A stretch of DNA of 64,000 nt from Bacillus cereus ATCC 14579 (GCF_000007825.1 NC_004722.1:2582501-2646500), one strand, 5' to 3'. Counted from the first letter of the stretch, positions 7,458 through 17,312 are shown. The notes: a model not told the origin generated them from the sequence alone. Translations and numbers: made by a program.

Positions 7458-9823
7458 CAACAGCAACGAAGTCATTGAAATTTGATAAATTCCCAATTAA
7501 ATTAAGTAAGACATTTAAAAAATATGTAGAAAATCATCTAAAAAATGAAGAGTTTAAATCTTTGTTTTGGCAATTTTTTGAGGATAGTTATTTAAATCAA
7601 TGTCTTTCTGTATATGTTCGTAATTCAATTCGTTACAATTTGGAAAGATTCTTATACAGTATATTGAAAAATTACACTATCCAGCATTTTACTTGGAAAC
7701 AATATTGTGTGAGTATGAAGTGTATTCGAGAATACAAGACTTGGAGTGATGTAACCAAGAGGATAGCAAGAATAATGTTGTCTGATTTATATCTTTACAC
7801 TATAGAAAATAGACATTTAAATATGGTAGATTTTAAGGAACTAAAGGAAAATAAAGAATTTCTGATTCAGGAAGAACGAAGGACCACCTTAGGAAAAAAT
7901 GAGTATTTCTTAGATCGAATTAGCACTAACTTTCCTCTGAATAGTTCACTAGACCAGCTGCACTTTATTCCGGAAGGTCAAATGATAACGAGAGATAATA
8001 AGAGTAGTAAAGCCAACATACTTAACTTAAATATTTCTAACAGTCAAATAAAATCCTTACTTATAGGGTTTTATCAAAGTGAAGAACAACAACCTCTTTT
8101 ACTAAGGTATTTTTTATACTTGTTTCGTTATAGTTTAATGTCGATGAATAAGGAGCCGTATTTTATTGCTGATTTTACGTTCGAAGTTTTTAAAAAACAG
8201 TATCGATTTTATCAAAATCGAAGGCTTAATGAGTTAACTCTTTTATTTAATGAACAAAGTTATACACTTTCTCGATACCTTGTTCGATTTTATATGTACC
8301 TTTGCAAGGTTATAAAAGAGCAAGACATTCAACACAATATTTTCGAGGGAACGCTATACAACGAACACGTTTTAGGGAAAAATAGTTTCTCTGTTTACTA
8401 TGAAAGAGGATATAAGTTAATTCATTATAATCCTTTTGAAGAGGTACCGTTTGAAAATAGATGGCAGCTAATACCTTCTGATGGTTATGCAAATACTTCT
8501 AAAAATAGGCCGTGCGGTATTGATTTTTTACAAATTAAAGATAAGTCTCTTCGTGAAGACTTAAAAGCTTATGCTTGGAAACAAACTAGTATGTCGGTCA
8601 GAACGATGGCAAGAAATATTTATACGCTCATTGAATTTTTGAATTTTATCTCTAGCTATAAACAATTCAACAAAGTTGATGAGAATGTCTATGTGAATGC
8701 GGATTTGCTGGAACAATGGTGTTTCTATATAGGTGGTAAAGAAACAAATACACATACAGTAAATACTTATGTAAAGGCATGTAGGAGCTTTTTGAAATTT
8801 TATAAAAATAAATATCAAATTCCGATCTTGTTAATCGATATGCTTAAGCAAAAACCTCAAGATTATGATGGTGGAAATCCAATGACTAAACATGATATCA
8901 ATTCATTTTCTAAAAAGTTTCAAGAAAAAAGGTCACAGAGTATTATGGGAGAACTTTGTTATATAATTTTTAATTTGGCCACTACTACTAAAATTCGTTT
9001 GGGGGAAATATTCAATTTAGAAAGAGACTGTATTTTAGAGAAATATGAGCAAGCTGGTGTAATTCAATACTATTCAAAGGGAACTGGTAATCAAAAGATT
9101 AAATTGACTCTAACAATTGAAAAAATTAATCTTATTGAAAAGGCCATAAGTCTCACAGAAAATGCATATAGTCAAGCTAGTACAGATATTAAAAAATATA
9201 TATTTGTGAAAGAAGATGACCAAGTAAAAGGGAGGATCATAGATTTTACTTGGCAATTTTGGAATGCTTTTTCTAAGAATCAAAAAGAATTGGAAGGACA
9301 GCTTGATGGTAAATATCGTCCTTATGATCTTCGATCTACTTTTATAAATAATATATATACCGAAGGTATAAATGATAAAATACCAACTTCTGTGATCGTT
9401 CAAATGTCTGGAAATAGTATTCATACAGCTAAGAAGTATTATCGTAAAGCTACGGAAGTTCAAACATATGCTGAAATTTTTGCAGGAGTTACGGTTTCAT
9501 CAGTTGATGTATATGGGAACATCTTGGAAGAAAAAGATGTTGAAGATCTTAATCCAGTAGAAGATGGACTTGGTGGATGTAATCAAAGAGGTTGTGTAAT
9601 TGAAGAGGAACAATACGAATGTCTCATTTGTCCTCATTTTGCTACTACCGCCAATAGAATACCGTTATTTAAGAAACACATAACAACGCTAAAAACACTA
9701 AAAGAAAGTACATTAAATAGCCAAGAACGAGGGATGATCGAAGCACAACTTAAATTATATACAGCCTATTATGTAAAACTACTTGAAAAAATTGGGGGTG
9801 GACAAGATGGAGCAAAAGCTTAA
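7454..9823 (+). CDS. tnpB: Tyrosine recombinase 2 (TnpB-like, large, with Cys cluster)
   Basis: This 789-residue protein overlaps tnpA by four bases. The C-terminal third has recombinase motifs: Arg in TTKIRLGEIFNLERD (about 513), YDLRSTF (about 624), and MSGNSIHTAKKYYRK with the candidate nucleophile Tyr near 664. In the HxxR box the first residue is Tyr instead of His. A Cys cluster follows (GCNQRGC then ECLICPH, about residues 712-733) and probably binds zinc. The N-terminal 400 residues are not recognisable. Tn554 TnpB is 630 residues. The long partner presumably acts with TnpA in strand exchange or end recognition. Confidence 0.85.
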   Translation: MTTATKSLKFDKFPIKLSKTFKKYVENHLKNEEFKSLFWQFFEDSYLNQCLSVYVRNSIRYNLERFLYSILKNYTIQHFTWKQYCVSMKCIREYKTWSDVTKRIARIMLSDLYLYTIENRHLNMVDFKELKENKEFLIQEERRTTLGKNEYFLDRISTNFPLNSSLDQLHFIPEGQMITRDNKSSKANILNLNISNSQIKSLLIGFYQSEEQQPLLLRYFLYLFRYSLMSMNKEPYFIADFTFEVFKKQYRFYQNRRLNELTLLFNEQSYTLSRYLVRFYMYLCKVIKEQDIQHNIFEGTLYNEHVLGKNSFSVYYERGYKLIHYNPFEEVPFENRWQLIPSDGYANTSKNRPCGIDFLQIKDKSLREDLKAYAWKQTSMSVRTMARNIYTLIEFLNFISSYKQFNKVDENVYVNADLLEQWCFYIGGKETNTHTVNTYVKACRSFLKFYKNKYQIPILLIDMLKQKPQDYDGGNPMTKHDINSFSKKFQEKRSQSIMGELCYIIFNLATTTKIRLGEIFNLERDCILEKYEQAGVIQYYSKGTGNQKIKLTLTIEKINLIEKAISLTENAYSQASTDIKKYIFVKEDDQVKGRIIDFTWQFWNAFSKNQKELEGQLDGKYRPYDLRSTFINNIYTEGINDKIPTSVIVQMSGNSIHTAKKYYRKATEVQTYAEIFAGVTVSSVDVYGNILEEKDVEDLNPVEDGLGGCNQRGCVIEEEQYECLICPHFATTANRIPLFKKHITTLKTLKESTLNSQERGMIEAQLKLYTAYYVKLLEKIGGGQDGAKA

Positions 9824-11672
9824 ATCTTTAGAAGAATTACCAACTTATAAAAATGTAAGAGCAGAACTTATCAATTTAAATTTTAAAAAAATTGTGGATT
9901 TTTCTGTAACTCCTAATATAAATTTTGCAAATGATATATGGGAATTTAATGAATTTAAAAGGTTTTCAAATGAGAATTGGGCATATCATTATGATTTTAC
10001 CCAATTAGATACAACATATAAAAATTATGCTAAATATATGATTTTAAGAGAGTTATTTAATAGACACCTTCGTTTTACAACTGTAAAGAAAAGATTCTAT
10101 TATATTAGAGATTTCATTTATCATTTATCTAATCATTATATGTACTATCCTAATCTTATTGATGCTTCTTTTCTTAAAGGATTTTTAGCTAATGCACCAT
10201 CTGAACGGAATTTAGCAGATAAAAAACAGGCTATTAAGACGTTTTTGTTGGAGATAGAACTTAGAGTACCTGATGTTAATTTTTCAGATTGTTATAAATA
10301 TCTTAATAAACATGACAGTAGGAAAATTAAAATTGAGAGAGAACAAGGGAAACATAAATTTGTTCCGCTGGATATACACAACAAAATAATTTCTCTTGCT
10401 ATTCAAGATTTAAGAAATGAAAATTTACTCATTACTCAACGTGCAGCTGCGTGTATGATTGTTTTATTAGCCGACACTGGAATGCGTATCGGTGAATTCA
10501 GAATCTTAGAAATAGGTATGTTAGATGAAATAGGAGTTAAAGGTGAGTATGAAGTCTTTTATTATCTTAACTTTAAAACTTACAAAACAGTAAAAGAAAA
10601 AAAGTATAAATGGACTAGAAGTTTTATAACAGAAAATGCCTTGCTAGCATATAGAACGCTAACGGAAATATACAAAGAAAGAAGGAAAACACAATATTTA
10701 TTTGTAAACGATAAGGGGAAAGAAGTGTCAAAAAGTTTATTACGTATGCGTCTAGTACAATTTTTTTATCGACATCAAAATCAATTACAGCTCGATAAAA
10801 TTATCGATTACGATGTAAGTCAATTCTCTGTGACGCGAAAGAGAAACTACAAATCGCTAAAGTTTGTTCCAGATGATGAAATGGATAAAGATATATACTA
10901 TGTTACTTTTCATCAATATCGAGTTATATTAGCTACAATTTTATACAATAAAGGTTTTCATCTAGACTTTATTCGCCAACATATGAACCATTTAACTGAA
11001 GAAATGACTCAACATTATATTAGATTTAACGAGATAAAAAAAATAGAGATAAATGCGATTGAAACGTTGAAAAAGAGGTCCACAAAGGATGGTTTGACAC
11101 TTAATACAAATATAAATGACATCTCTGATAAATATATAATAGAAGAACTTCGAACTGAAGAATATCAAGAAGTGTATAATCAAATAAATAAATTTTTGAA
11201 AAAAAACAAACTGAATATTTTCACAGATATAGAAGAAATCGTATCTAAGCTTTCAAGAACTAATACCCCGATTGCGGATACAGAATTAGGTATATGTGCG
11301 AAGTCCTTCAATAAATTATGTGAACGTAATCAATATATATCAAGTATTAATGATGCTTATTATCTTGGTGTTCAGATTCATTCGTTAGAAGAATTACCAT
11401 TCTCGTTAAAGCGATTTCAAGAAAAAGCGAGTATCGTTGCATATAATGAAAAATTGTACGAGAAAAACAAAAAATATCGTAATGAACTTGAAAGAGAATT
11501 AAAAGGTATCAAAAAGTATATTGAACGAAAATTGAATCCCGAATTAATGTTACTTAAAGATGAAATAAGGTCTGGAGGGATTTGTGACAAATATCCTGAA
11601 TTGGAAAGTATTATAGGGAATATTAATGATATTGAAAAGGAAGTGAAAAAATGGAGCGCGAAAGCATTATAG
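9807..11672 (+). CDS. Tyrosine recombinase 3
   Basis: This 621-residue protein has Arg in ADTGMRIGEFRIL, FHQYRVIL as the HxxR box, and a C-terminal HMNHLTEEMTQHYIRF carrying the likely Tyr nucleophile. About 200 further residues follow. They are rich in Lys and Glu and partly helical. The frame is open from TTG 9783, but ATG 9807 follows GGGGGTGG and is preferred. It overlaps the end of recombinase 2 by 17 bases. Classical Tn554 has only two recombinases. Three in a row recall recombinase-in-trio elements, but those lack the fourth gene found here. Confidence 0.85.
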   Translation: MEQKLKSLEELPTYKNVRAELINLNFKKIVDFSVTPNINFANDIWEFNEFKRFSNENWAYHYDFTQLDTTYKNYAKYMILRELFNRHLRFTTVKKRFYYIRDFIYHLSNHYMYYPNLIDASFLKGFLANAPSERNLADKKQAIKTFLLEIELRVPDVNFSDCYKYLNKHDSRKIKIEREQGKHKFVPLDIHNKIISLAIQDLRNENLLITQRAAACMIVLLADTGMRIGEFRILEIGMLDEIGVKGEYEVFYYLNFKTYKTVKEKKYKWTRSFITENALLAYRTLTEIYKERRKTQYLFVNDKGKEVSKSLLRMRLVQFFYRHQNQLQLDKIIDYDVSQFSVTRKRNYKSLKFVPDDEMDKDIYYVTFHQYRVILATILYNKGFHLDFIRQHMNHLTEEMTQHYIRFNEIKKIEINAIETLKKRSTKDGLTLNTNINDISDKYIIEELRTEEYQEVYNQINKFLKKNKLNIFTDIEEIVSKLSRTNTPIADTELGICAKSFNKLCERNQYISSINDAYYLGVQIHSLEELPFSLKRFQEKASIVAYNEKLYEKNKKYRNELERELKGIKKYIERKLNPELMLLKDEIRSGGICDKYPELESIIGNINDIEKEVKKWSAKAL

Positions 11673-12217
11673 CTGCAACTCAGGAACATTTAAAACAGTT
11701 TAATTTAGGTGATTTAAGTCTTTATAAGGAAAGTACTCGAGAACAATTTATCACGATTGAACAATATTTCTTAGAAACCGAAGAACGAATTAACAAAACG
11801 CTCAAAGAAATTAAGTCGATAAACTTAAATATTCGTGGGATATGTAAGGCAATAAGTATTTCCAAAAGTACTGTTTATAACAATCCCAATACATTGCGTT
11901 TATATATTGAAAAACGTATTGATGATATTGAAAAGCAAGATTTATTATCAAAAAATAAAGAAAGAAAAACTCAGGAACGAATGTCAGAACTTGAAAACTT
12001 TATTGATAAAGCCATTATAGACCAAATAGAATTCAATAATTTGAAAGTACATAATGGATACTTGCAAGCTGAGGTTCATCGACTTGCCGAAAAGAATAAA
12101 TTATTGGACTTGGAACGTGCAGAACTTGTAAAAAAAATAAATGATCTGGAATTAGAACTTAGGCAATTACGAAATAAAAAAGGAACTGTCGTTTCATTTA
12201 CTCAGGATAATATTTAA
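11651..12217 (+). CDS. tnpC: TnpC-like HTH/coiled-coil accessory protein
   Basis: This 188-residue protein overlaps recombinase 3 by 22 bases and is last in the recombinase operon. A predicted helix-turn-helix (IRGICKAISISKSTVYNNP, about residues 56-75) precedes a long Lys/Glu/Leu-rich coiled coil (about 85-175). The same plan is seen in Tn554 TnpC, which helps set insertion orientation and stimulates transposition. Assignment rests on gene order and architecture, and sequence identity is not claimed. Confidence 0.7.
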   Translation: MERESIIAATQEHLKQFNLGDLSLYKESTREQFITIEQYFLETEERINKTLKEIKSINLNIRGICKAISISKSTVYNNPNTLRLYIEKRIDDIEKQDLLSKNKERKTQERMSELENFIDKAIIDQIEFNNLKVHNGYLQAEVHRLAEKNKLLDLERAELVKKINDLELELRQLRNKKGTVVSFTQDNI

Positions 12218-12263
12218 CTTATTTAGTCAATTTTACGATTTATAACCACATTTGTATTATCCA

Positions 12264-13214
12264 TTAAATTGACACTACCTGTTCATTATGTTCTTGTTCA
12301 TCTATTTGTGTGCTGGTTGATAAAACATCATTTATAATCATTTGTAAATGAAGCCATCCATCTTTTGTAGAAACAAGAATTTTATTGTTATGTTCACGAA
12401 ATACACCAATACTTTGAATTGGTTGAGGATATTCTGTTCTTTCAGCACTTAATATTCGGATTTTTTCATTATAATGATTAAATGCCAAAGCTCCTTGTGG
12501 ATACCCAGCGCGAATAGTGCGGAGTATGGATTCTATATCCTGTTCCCAATTTACAAAATAATCTTCTTCTTTTGGTTGACTATAATAGGTTCGATTAGAC
12601 AATAACTGCAATTTTGAAGTGAAATCATTGTTTTTAATTTTTTGAAGAACTTGTTTTAGTAAAATAATGGATTGTTTAAAATGTGTCTCTCGAATTTCTA
12701 AAGCCGTTTCAGTCCCTGACATCACAACTGGCAATTGAGCTAAAATAGGACCAGCATCAATCTCTGGTACAACTTGGATACATGAAACACCACCTTCTTT
12801 TTCTCCATTTTTAGCCATCCAGAAAAAAGGTGCTAATCCAGCATACCTAGGTAATGGGCTTGGATGAAAATTTATAGTATCTTCTTTTGGGATAGATAAA
12901 ATATCTTCTTTTAAGATTTTTTGGTAATTAGCAATAATAAAATAGTCAGCATTATAATTTTTTAATAATTCTATTGTGTTAGAATAATTCAGTTTATCCG
13001 GTCGTAACACGGGAATTCCAATGTCTTTGGCTTCTTTTTCTAAATCAACTTGATCAGGTTCTCCAATATAATAAGAACATAACTTTCCTTCGGGACTAGT
13101 TACAAGAGCCTCTACAGAAATAGAAGGCTCTTGTATTAATTCCTGAAGAAACGGTAAACCAAATTTCGAATTTACTTCTGAGAATAAAATGACTTTAGTT
13201 ACAGGTTGGATCAT
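12264..13214 (-). CDS. Formyltransferase-family protein (Fmt-like fold)
   Basis: The protein has 316 residues. The catalytic triad of the formyl-tetrahydrofolate transferases is visible as N115 and H117 in NFHPSPLPRYAG and D153 in EIDAGPIL. Their spacing matches methionyl-tRNA formyltransferase. The C-terminal 100 residues resemble the OB-type end of that family, but the N-terminus is divergent. Its ATG overlaps the stop of the ThiF gene (ATGA), so the two are translationally coupled. Being in cargo next to an E1-like enzyme, it more likely formylates a small molecule or peptide than initiator tRNA. That role is inferred. Confidence 0.82.
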   Translation of the reverse strand: MIQPVTKVILFSEVNSKFGLPFLQELIQEPSISVEALVTSPEGKLCSYYIGEPDQVDLEKEAKDIGIPVLRPDKLNYSNTIELLKNYNADYFIIANYQKILKEDILSIPKEDTINFHPSPLPRYAGLAPFFWMAKNGEKEGGVSCIQVVPEIDAGPILAQLPVVMSGTETALEIRETHFKQSIILLKQVLQKIKNNDFTSKLQLLSNRTYYSQPKEEDYFVNWEQDIESILRTIRAGYPQGALAFNHYNEKIRILSAERTEYPQPIQSIGVFREHNNKILVSTKDGWLHLQMIINDVLSTSTQIDEQEHNEQVVSI

Positions 13215-14107
13215 TCAGACCACCACTTACCATGAACTATTTTAGATTGCCAAGCCATAGTATCAAACATAGCGTATCCTGGTTGAACTGGTAATTGCTG
13301 AGCACCTGACAATTGATCAAGTTCTGTAATAGCTAATGCTAATCGCTCTGCTAAAACACCTTCTGCAAGCGGTGGGCATCCAGCAAAAATAGGCATTCTC
13401 TCTAAGTCGATAAACCAATGATCTAACATTTCTTTACTTGGATATGAAGGCATTTCAGGGATAAGGCGTTCCATAAGTCTTTTAATAACCTCTGGAGTCA
13501 TTGTAGCATCTTCGGGAATTCCATATACTTCTTCGATAGGCATAGAATCTTTTGTGTATTTATAAATATATGTACCATGCGCAACTGTAGGGACTTTTAA
13601 CATGAATTTACAGCGATCTGATTTTCGAAAAGCACGATGTAATGCATATCGATTACGAATTTCGTAAAAATCCATCTGGTCTAAAACGTAATCACAATCC
13701 TTCATAAACTCCTCAGCACTTTCAGGAGTAATTCCCTCTGGATATACCTCTATGTTTACATCTTTCGTAAGATTGTAAGTCATTTCAGCAACAACTTCAG
13801 CTTTATTTTTTCCTAGATGATCCAGATCAGCACCCATTTGTCTATTCATATTCGAAACATCAAATGAATCTGGATCTGCAAGTTTTAGATTTCTTACTCC
13901 CATTCTAACAAGACGTGTAGCAAGTGCTCCTCCAATACCACCAGTTCCTGCAATTCCAACAACAGCATCGCGTAGTTTTTTCTGTCTTTGTACTTGTTCT
14001 TCCTCGGTACTGCCTAGCCATCCAAGGCTTCGGTTTACGCGTTCCCAATACATTTCGTTATCAAATGCTTCAGATTTGTACATAAGTCTTTCGTTTTGCT
14101 TCAACAT
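13211..14107 (-). CDS. ThiF/MoeB/HesA-family adenylating enzyme (E1-like)
   Basis: The protein has 298 residues. The nucleotide-binding loop GTGGIGG is at about 54-60, followed by the family's acidic and NxxR region in LADPDSFDVSNMNRQ. The usual paired CxxC zinc motifs are absent, as in adenylating branches that lack zinc. Such enzymes activate a C-terminal carboxylate of a small protein or peptide with ATP. The start ATG follows AAGGAGGA. It is the first gene of a two-gene operon with the formyltransferase and diverges from a regulator gene. No short substrate peptide is evident between the genes. Confidence 0.82.
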   Translation of the reverse strand: MLKQNERLMYKSEAFDNEMYWERVNRSLGWLGSTEEEQVQRQKKLRDAVVGIAGTGGIGGALATRLVRMGVRNLKLADPDSFDVSNMNRQMGADLDHLGKNKAEVVAEMTYNLTKDVNIEVYPEGITPESAEEFMKDCDYVLDQMDFYEIRNRYALHRAFRKSDRCKFMLKVPTVAHGTYIYKYTKDSMPIEEVYGIPEDATMTPEVIKRLMERLIPEMPSYPSKEMLDHWFIDLERMPIFAGCPPLAEGVLAERLALAITELDQLSGAQQLPVQPGYAMFDTMAWQSKIVHGKWWSE

Positions 14108-14147
14108 AATAAATTTCCTCCTTAAGTGTTTTTACTTTCAATGTAAT

Positions 14148-14164
14148 GATAAAATAAAATTATC
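14148..14164. promoter_or_regulatory. Candidate operator between the ThiF operon and its regulator
   Basis: GATAA and TTATC are spaced by seven bases in the divergent intergenic region, a symmetry suited to a dimeric repressor. It is AT-rich and short, so chance is possible. Confidence 0.3.
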
Positions 14165-14218
14165 TTAATAATCTATCGATTTCGTTTTTATCAAATCGTT
14201 TAAGGAGAGAACATTAAT

Positions 14219-15326
14219 ATGGGAATTGAAATTATATTTCCTCCGTATATAGCAAATAACAAAGAAACGCTGTTACAACGCATTCAATTTTCTTTTTCAC
14301 CTTTGAATGAAATGTTTCGAAGCATGCATGTATTAAACAATCCAAAACATCACGGGATTCACTTACCATGGGTTATTGAAGCTAAAAAAAACTTAACAAA
14401 TGAAATGCAAAAGGATCTACAATATTTTAATCTATGTTTTGAACTAGGAGTTCCACCCACGCTACTTCCTGGAATCTACAAATCTGTATTCACAATTGAA
14501 GAGGAGATAGAATTACTTGCTAAAAAATTAACTGTTAAAAATGCTCGTAAGATTCTACATGAGTTAACACTTGTCTTTGAACACAGGGAGAATCGATTTA
14601 TACCTAGTTTAGCTAAAGGAATTGAATGGACAGATTTTACTTTCAGTAATAAGAGTAATATACTCGAAGATTTAAAGAGGCGACCAACCTTTGTATTCCG
14701 TAGGTTGCTTAATTTTCTAACAGATTATTATCAAATAATTTTCTCGGCTATATGGGAAGATTTAAAGAGTGAATTATTAAATGAAATTGTAGAACAAACT
14801 ACCTTACTCAAAACAAAAGGGTTTTCAGCATTTATTGCTTCCTTATCCTCAGAGCGCATTTCTTGGATTGATAATAAAAATAAATTGTATCTTCACAAAC
14901 CATTTAAAACAATTTATCAGATGAAAAGTGATGAATCTATTATTTTTATGCCTAGTTATTTTGTTTGGCCTCATTTTTTTGTAGACGAAATAAAAGAGGG
15001 GGTTGTTATTGTTTATGATTCTTCAGTAGCAAGAGAACAGGCATTCCCAGAGCAACCTATTGAAAAAATGGTAGATATTTATCGAGCTTTAGGGGAGCCT
15101 TCTAGGTTGCAAATTTTGAGGATATTACAGGAACGTTCATTAACAACGCAATCTTTGGCACAAATTTGCCATTTGAGCGAGGGGGGCCGTTTCTAGGCAT
15201 CTTCAAGTACTAAAAAAAGCAAAGTTAGTTACCAGTAAAAAAGATGGGAAATATGTATTATATAAAAGTCAAAAAAATATTATTCAAATTCTTTCAAAGT
15301 TAATTATGGAAGCCACGGTAACCTAA
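14219..15326 (+). pseudogene. ArsR-type winged-helix regulator with N-terminal sensor-like domain, frameshifted
   Basis: The open frame stops at 15196 inside the HTH. The C-terminus reads YRALGEPSRLQILRILQ and then HLSEGGRF-stop. A run of six G at 15180-15185 is one base too long. Removing one G continues as HLSEGAVSRHLQVLKKAKLV and on to TAA at 15324-15326, a complete ArsR recognition helix and wing. The first 270 residues form an uncharacterised domain seen in some ArsR-family regulators. AAGGAGAG precedes the ATG. It faces away from the ThiF/formyltransferase pair and probably controls it. Confidence 0.82.
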
Positions 15327-15671
15327 TGTAACACAATATTAATTATTGCTGTATTAGAAACACTAGGTAATGGTACGCAAGTAAATATCAAAATTTAATT
15401 TCAAAACATAAATGATATGTTCAAAAGATGGTATGAAAAAATTAGATGTAATTATATAAAGTTATAATCAGTGGGTCGATCATAAACTTTATAGGCGAAA
15501 TAATTTAGATTTTTTATTGAATAATAGTTTCTTCAGATAAAGAAAAAACATTGGAAAAGAATGCACTATATATTAAAGCGTGTACTTTTTGTCCCGACAT
15601 TTTTAGGCATGAAATATCGGTTATTTTTGTTTGTTATGTATTAAAGTAAATCCTTGAAAGGAAGTAAACTT
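15327..15671. other. Gene-free stretch between two regulators
   Basis: It is AT-rich and holds no convincing ORF, hairpin or repeat. The ribosome site of the AraC-type gene (AAAGGAAG) is at its right end. Confidence 0.5.
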
Positions 15672-16517
15672 ATGGATTGGTTAGAAAGAATGAATAATGC
15701 ATTAGAATACATCGAAAATAGCTTGGATGAAGACATAGATTATAAGAAAATTGCAAAGGCAGCTAGTTGCTCTGAGTTTCATTTCTCCAGGATGTTTTCA
15801 TCAATTTCAGGTGTATCACTTTCAGAATATATTAGACGAAGACGATTAACTCTTGCAGCATTTGAAATTCAAAAAGGTGATATTCGAATTATTGATGCAG
15901 CTATTAAATATGGTTATGTTTCTTCTGATGCTTTCTCGCGTGCTTTTAAAAAAATGCATGGAATAACTCCTTCTAACGCTCGTAATAAAGGAGTACAGTT
16001 AAAAGCTTTTCCGAGAATTTCCTTTCAAATTTCGATAAAAGGAGATACCGAGATGGAGTACAGGATTGAAAACCTTGATTTTGAACTAAGAATTGTAGGT
16101 AAAAGTAAGCGCGTAAAGACAAGCAGTGCTTTTAAAAAAATTCCTACACTTTGGAACAATGCGAAAAAAGATGGCTTTATGCAAGAATTGATAGATATGT
16201 CATGGGAAGATCCAAAATGCAAACTGGAAAGTCTTTTGGGGGTTTGCGGAAAAGATGCTGCTATAACAGATGAAGAGTTTTCCTATTTTATGGGGGTAAG
16301 ATACGATGGAGAAGTACCAGCTGATATGGAAACCCTTGTTATTCCTGTAAGTACATGGGCAGTTTTCCCGAACATAGTGGATGCATGGAAACGCTTGTAC
16401 TCCGAGTGGGTCCCAACCTCTAAGTATGAACTTGCAAATTTACCATGTATAGAATGCTATTACGGTCCAAAACATAAACCAAGGCATGAACTTTGGGTTC
16501 CTGTTATACCAAAATAA
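15672..16517 (+). CDS. AraC-family regulator with GyrI-like effector domain
   Basis: The protein has 281 residues. The two AraC helix-turn-helices occupy about residues 8-105, including CSEFHFSRMFSSISGVSLSEY and GYVSSDAFSRAFKKMHGITPS. The remainder is a GyrI/SoxS-type small-molecule-binding domain ending in YGPKHKPRHELWVPV. The open frame begins at TTG 15654, but AAAGGAAG at 15656-15663 places the start at ATG 15672. This class usually activates efflux or modification genes on binding hydrophobic cations. No obvious target gene is adjacent. Confidence 0.9.
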   Translation: MDWLERMNNALEYIENSLDEDIDYKKIAKAASCSEFHFSRMFSSISGVSLSEYIRRRRLTLAAFEIQKGDIRIIDAAIKYGYVSSDAFSRAFKKMHGITPSNARNKGVQLKAFPRISFQISIKGDTEMEYRIENLDFELRIVGKSKRVKTSSAFKKIPTLWNNAKKDGFMQELIDMSWEDPKCKLESLLGVCGKDAAITDEEFSYFMGVRYDGEVPADMETLVIPVSTWAVFPNIVDAWKRLYSEWVPTSKYELANLPCIECYYGPKHKPRHELWVPVIPK

Positions 16518-16640
16518 AATTAGTGTTATTTTCCACCCGTTGAAATAATAAATTTAAATTAGGGATATTAAATATTATTGATATATAAGAATGGATATGA
16601 TACGAATTTTTAATATTGAATCCTTGCTAAAAAAATTACC

Positions 16641-16684
16641 AATCATAACAAAAGCATACTTCAAGTAATGCTTTTGTTATGATT
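16641..16684 (+). terminator. Terminator after the AraC-type gene
   Basis: A perfect 17-bp stem (16641-16657 with 16668-16684, AATCATAACAAAAGCAT and complement) has a 10-base loop. The T content after it is modest. Confidence 0.7.
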
Positions 16685-16823
16685 CATTTTTCGTATGAAG
16701 ACCGACTGTTTCCGAGCCTTCTTCAATTGACCAAGACATTATATATAATGCACCTCCACATCTAGATGTTACAAATAAATATAGCTGGGATAGCACCACA
16801 TACTCTGGGGTAATTGACTAGAA

Positions 16824-16920
16824 GGAGTACCAGTAGCATTTTGAAAAAAAAACAAGCTAAGAGCATACAAGATTTTATACAGTTTTTCGGCTCATTTAGT
16901 TACAAAGGAGAACCCTAAAA
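16824..16920 (-). repeat. Solo end of a dispersed B. cereus-group repeat
   Basis: The sequence closely follows the reverse complement of 48231-48321: GGAGTACC, AGCATTTTG, an A run, CTAAGAG, ATACAAGATTTTATACAG, TTTTTCGGCT, then a TTAC..AAGGAGAA block. In the nested element the same sequence forms the right end. It is possibly one of the bcr-type repeats of this group; that name is from memory and untested. Confidence 0.7.
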
Positions 16921-17117
16921 CTGAGTCAGGGGAGGGGGGATAAAATATGCATAGAATTATAGAAAAGGTGAATCACTTGTGAGAGTAAGGGGATGCCTTT
17001 TTCCTTGCTACTGATAATAGGACGTTATGTTCACTTCACATGTATATAATATAAAGGAAAAATTTTCTTATAAGCGTATTATCTAAGTGATACAATTAGG
17101 AAAAGGGAGGTATATGT

Positions 17118-17312
17118 ATGGAAAAAGGTTCTATAAGAAGAATATTCCTGAAGGAATGGACGTTTACTCTGGTACTGATAGCAATTTTCCTTAATGTTTA
17201 TATCAAAAAAACAGGTATAACACACATTTCCCTTCTCAAATTACTGTTTATTCCGATTATCTTTATCGTTGCTCATTTCATAGATAAGAAATTTGCAAAG
17301 TATGCAAGTTAA
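17118..17312 (+). CDS. Small membrane protein, function unknown
   Basis: The protein has 64 residues and the ATG follows GGGAGG at good spacing. Two hydrophobic segments (about 14-30 and 40-56) are separated by a short polar turn, with a basic C-terminus. No family is recognised. It is transcribed alone. Confidence 0.6.
   Translation: MEKGSIRRIFLKEWTFTLVLIAIFLNVYIKKTGITHISLLKLLFIPIIFIVAHFIDKKFAKYAS

Larger units (their letters stand above)
16518..17117. other. Gene-free stretch with a terminator and a repeat end
   Basis: It holds the AraC-gene terminator (16641-16684) and a solo copy of a dispersed repeat end (16824-16920). The remaining sequence shows no ORF with a ribosome site until 17118. 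Confidence 0.5.
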
